Positions 62,195-64,000 of a stretch of DNA of 64,000 nt are shown here, piece after piece; position 1 is the first letter of the stretch, and each line of letters starts with the position of its first letter. The DNA is from Spirosoma pollinicola (GTDB taxonomy: Bacteria; Bacteroidota; Bacteroidia; Cytophagales; Spirosomataceae). The notes under the pieces were generated by a model that saw only the letters and a program-made list of their open reading frames with translations, was not told the DNA's origin and searched no databases. The stretch covers positions 7,617,014 through 7,681,013 of the forward strand of contig NZ_CP025096.1 in the NCBI RefSeq assembly GCF_002831565.1. The letters run 5' to 3'. Position numbers and translations under genes: made by a program.

Positions 62195-62983
62195 CTACTT
62201 CCGCTCAGTTAGTTTGGTTGGCGTTAACCCAAATTGCTTTTTGAACGCAAACGAAAAGTGCGAGAAAGATTCAAAGCCCAAACCCAGATAGATCTCTGAG
62301 GGCTTTTTGTGCGTTTCATGAAGCAGAAAATAGGCCTCCTGCAATCGTTTTTGGACTAACCATCGGCTGGGCGTTTGATTAAATAGGCGGTTGAAATCCC
62401 GTTTGAAGGCGGATAAACTACGCCCCGTCAGATAGGCAAATTGGTCGATGCTCACATTGAACTTATAGTGACGCAGCATAAATTCTTCCAGATCTATTTT
62501 CTGGGGCTTACCAAAATCAAACAGGATCCCGGCCAGTTCGGGCTGTTGCTGCAATAAAATAATCAGTAACTCTTCCTGTTTGACAGCCGTGAAGGCTTCC
62601 TCAATGTCTCCCTGATAGTAAATATGTTTTAACGAACGAATAAAATTAGGAATCAGCTTATTTTTTTTAAGCTTAATAAAGGCATCCGGCGAGGTAAACT
62701 CCATGACCGGTGGGCGATGCGCTTCCCAGAATTTTTTCAGTAACGCCTCCTCTAAACAGAGACGGATGAACCCGGTTCCATCGCTTCCTTTTGGTAAGAA
62801 ATATCGGATCAACTGATACTTACGGAACAGGTAATACTCACCGGGGTTTAACACTTGGTTTTTGCTGCCATCATAGCAGTGGATACTTCCCGTCTCGATA
62901 TAGACAAAGACATGATCGGGAACATACTGCTCCGGAAAGATTTTAGGTTCACTAAGCGTGGTGTTTGATTCAATTGAGGGCAT
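62195..62983 (-). CDS. AraC family transcriptional regulator
   Basis: The ATG at 62983 gives 262 aa. A cupin-like N-terminal half ('PDHVFVYIETGSIHCYDGSKNQVLNPGEYYLFR') precedes the double HTH ('VSIDQFAYLTGRSLSAFKRDFNRLFNQTPSRWLVQKRLQEA', 'KKPSEIYLGLGFESFSHFSFAFKKQFGLTPTKL'). It lies 15 bases after the DUF2147 gene, completing a three-gene same-strand operon with the epimerase. It may regulate that operon. Confidence 0.92.
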   Translation of the reverse strand: MPSIESNTTLSEPKIFPEQYVPDHVFVYIETGSIHCYDGSKNQVLNPGEYYLFRKYQLIRYFLPKGSDGTGFIRLCLEEALLKKFWEAHRPPVMEFTSPDAFIKLKKNKLIPNFIRSLKHIYYQGDIEEAFTAVKQEELLIILLQQQPELAGILFDFGKPQKIDLEEFMLRHYKFNVSIDQFAYLTGRSLSAFKRDFNRLFNQTPSRWLVQKRLQEAYFLLHETHKKPSEIYLGLGFESFSHFSFAFKKQFGLTPTKLTERK

Positions 62984-62998
62984 TGTACACACTAGAAT

Positions 62999-63424
62999 TT
63001 AAATGACCCTGGTCCACTTTTTAATCATCCCAAGCAAAGGAAACCCCACGTACGCCCGCATCACTAAGGTACGCTGGTTGAATTTCATTTTGCAGCTAAC
63101 CGTGCGGCCAAGTTGGGCAACATATAAGTTGCAACCCGTGTATTCTCCCCCCTCATACCTCAGATCCGTTATGAATTCCATGTTTAAAAGGGGGCGGTTA
63201 CGTAACTTATTATCTGGGTTTTTGGTGTCTTTTTTGAGCGTTTTTCCATCTTTTTCGTATAGCTTATTACCCCAACCCGCTAGTAATCTATCACAATAGG
63301 TGTTGCCGGATTTATAGATTTCCATTTTAGAGTCCTGGCCCTCACTCACCCATGTCCCAATTACTTCATCAGGGTTTATCTTCGCCAAAATCGATGGTTG
63401 CGCCATATCACTTGTATGGCTCAT
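62999..63424 (-). CDS. DUF2147-family protein without signal peptide
   Basis: From the ATG at 63424 (141 aa) the protein reads 'VIGTWVSEGQDSKMEIYKSG', 'LLAGWGNKLYEKDGKTLKKD' and 'VSCKMKFNQRTLVMRAYVG', a clear DUF2147 pattern. DUF2147 proteins are usually exported, but this start gives no signal peptide; the longer upstream frame overlaps the epimerase and has none either. The ATG overlaps the epimerase stop (ATGA), so translation is coupled. Confidence 0.8.
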   Translation of the reverse strand: MSHTSDMAQPSILAKINPDEVIGTWVSEGQDSKMEIYKSGNTYCDRLLAGWGNKLYEKDGKTLKKDTKNPDNKLRNRPLLNMEFITDLRYEGGEYTGCNLYVAQLGRTVSCKMKFNQRTLVMRAYVGFPLLGMIKKWTRVI

Positions 63425-64000
63425 GGTAGAATGCGATGGCGACTCATACTGTCCAATGAGGCCAGAATAGCTTCTTCCTTCGTTGCAATGGGCGACCAAC
63501 CCAATACGTTTCTCGCTTTGGCATTGCTCACGTTCCGGTTGATTGTCAACAAGGCAACCGACTGCTTAGCCTGCGAATTGAATAGAGCCGCTATGGATAG
63601 TAGCCAGTTGGGTAAAATACCCGTTGGGACTTTTTGCGCTACATCAGGCCGTTTGTTTTTAAGTAATAAAGCAATTTCGGGCATCGAAATCTTCCCATCG
63701 GCGGTGGCAATAAACCGTTGGCCTTTCGCGTCAGGATTGGTCATCGCTCGAATGTGTAAATCCGCTACATCCCGAATATCAACGACGTTTAGCTCAATAT
63801 TGGGAATGGCTTTCATGGAGCCTGCCAATAAAAAAGTCAGTATGCCTAGACTAGGTGATTTACTGGCCCCTAATGACGGACCAAAAATCGCCACGGGATT
63901 GATCGTCGCTAATTCCAGCCCTCCCCCTTCCTGCCTGATGAAATTCCAGGCCGCTTGTTCGGCTAATGTTTTTGATTTTTCGTAAGCCGATAAGCCCTTT
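63421..64000 (-). CDS. NAD-dependent epimerase/dehydratase (atypical SDR), partial
   Basis: The reading frame runs off the right edge of the window, so the N-terminal Rossmann loop is missing. The visible 193 residues include 'LSAYEKSKTLAEQAAWNFI' with the catalytic Tyr-xxx-Lys, 'LELATINPVAIFGPSLGA', and 'VDIRDVADLHIRAM', as in dihydroflavonol-4-reductase-like proteins. It ends 'LGWSPIATKEEAILASLDSM', typical of the C-terminus. It starts an operon with DUF2147 and AraC genes. Confidence 0.88.
   Translation of the reverse strand, partial: KGLSAYEKSKTLAEQAAWNFIRQEGGGLELATINPVAIFGPSLGASKSPSLGILTFLLAGSMKAIPNIELNVVDIRDVADLHIRAMTNPDAKGQRFIATADGKISMPEIALLLKNKRPDVAQKVPTGILPNWLLSIAALFNSQAKQSVALLTINRNVSNAKARNVLGWSPIATKEEAILASLDSMSRHRILP

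Overview
The window looks like part of a large plasmid or chromid from a Bacteroidetes bacterium, most probably a Cytophagales of the Spirosoma type. Four things point that way: promoter -7 boxes of the TAnnTTTG kind, lipoproteins and TIG/Kelch secreted proteins, histidine kinase/LytTR pairs, and a replication and partition block at 10.3-14.5 kb (Rep_3-type initiator, 22-bp iterons, ParA, ParB and a parS-like palindrome array). The taxon is inferred from gene content, not from a marker gene. No rRNA, tRNA or CRISPR array was recognised.

Layout. 0-4.1 kb: end of a metallo-hydrolase, a methyltransferase, then VOC and NmrA-type genes with a MarR regulator. 4.3-6.3 kb: a 150-bp MITE, a glycosidase-like gene and a gutted IS3-family element. 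6.3-9.9 kb: small hypotheticals and two site-specific recombinases (serine and tyrosine). 10.3-14.6 kb: plasmid maintenance core. 14.6-18.2 kb: DUF1016 nuclease-like gene, a gene-poor stretch and two small coiled-coil/RHH-like proteins. 18.3-31.7 kb: HupE/UreJ membrane protein, a frameshifted TIG-DUF3500 lipoprotein, a LytTR two-component pair, an esterase, a Kelch protein, a DoxX protein and several secreted proteins of unknown role.

32.7-36.2 kb is the most unusual part. It is an AT-rich three-gene operon: a 173-aa unknown protein with a Ser-rich tail, an APH-family kinase, and a HopA1 lyase fused to a LanC-like domain. Kinase plus HopA1 is the split Ser/Thr dehydratase of class V lanthipeptides and thioamitides, so this may be an undescribed Bacteroidetes RiPP system. 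It is followed by a TPR histidine kinase and a LuxR-type response regulator.

39.9-46.6 kb carries a Calx-beta/outer-membrane-like protein, a lipoprotein, a phosphoesterase, PhnN and a GH43 enzyme. 46.8-48.8 kb is a stability module: a serine recombinase with an orphan iteron at its start codon, HigBA toxin-antitoxin and a DUF6088 protein. 49.0-52.4 kb is an AraC / TetX-like / Tet-efflux-like cassette. 52.6-55.0 kb is a DUF3800 gene split by a complete 1200-bp IS630-family element whose TA target duplication can be read directly. 55.2-64 kb holds further accessory genes: an SDR plus an AraC gene with a nonsense codon, a heme-degrading-domain protein, UPF0158, a catalytically altered integrase-core protein, a GH2-like glycosidase, DoxX, and an epimerase-DUF2147-AraC operon cut by the window end.
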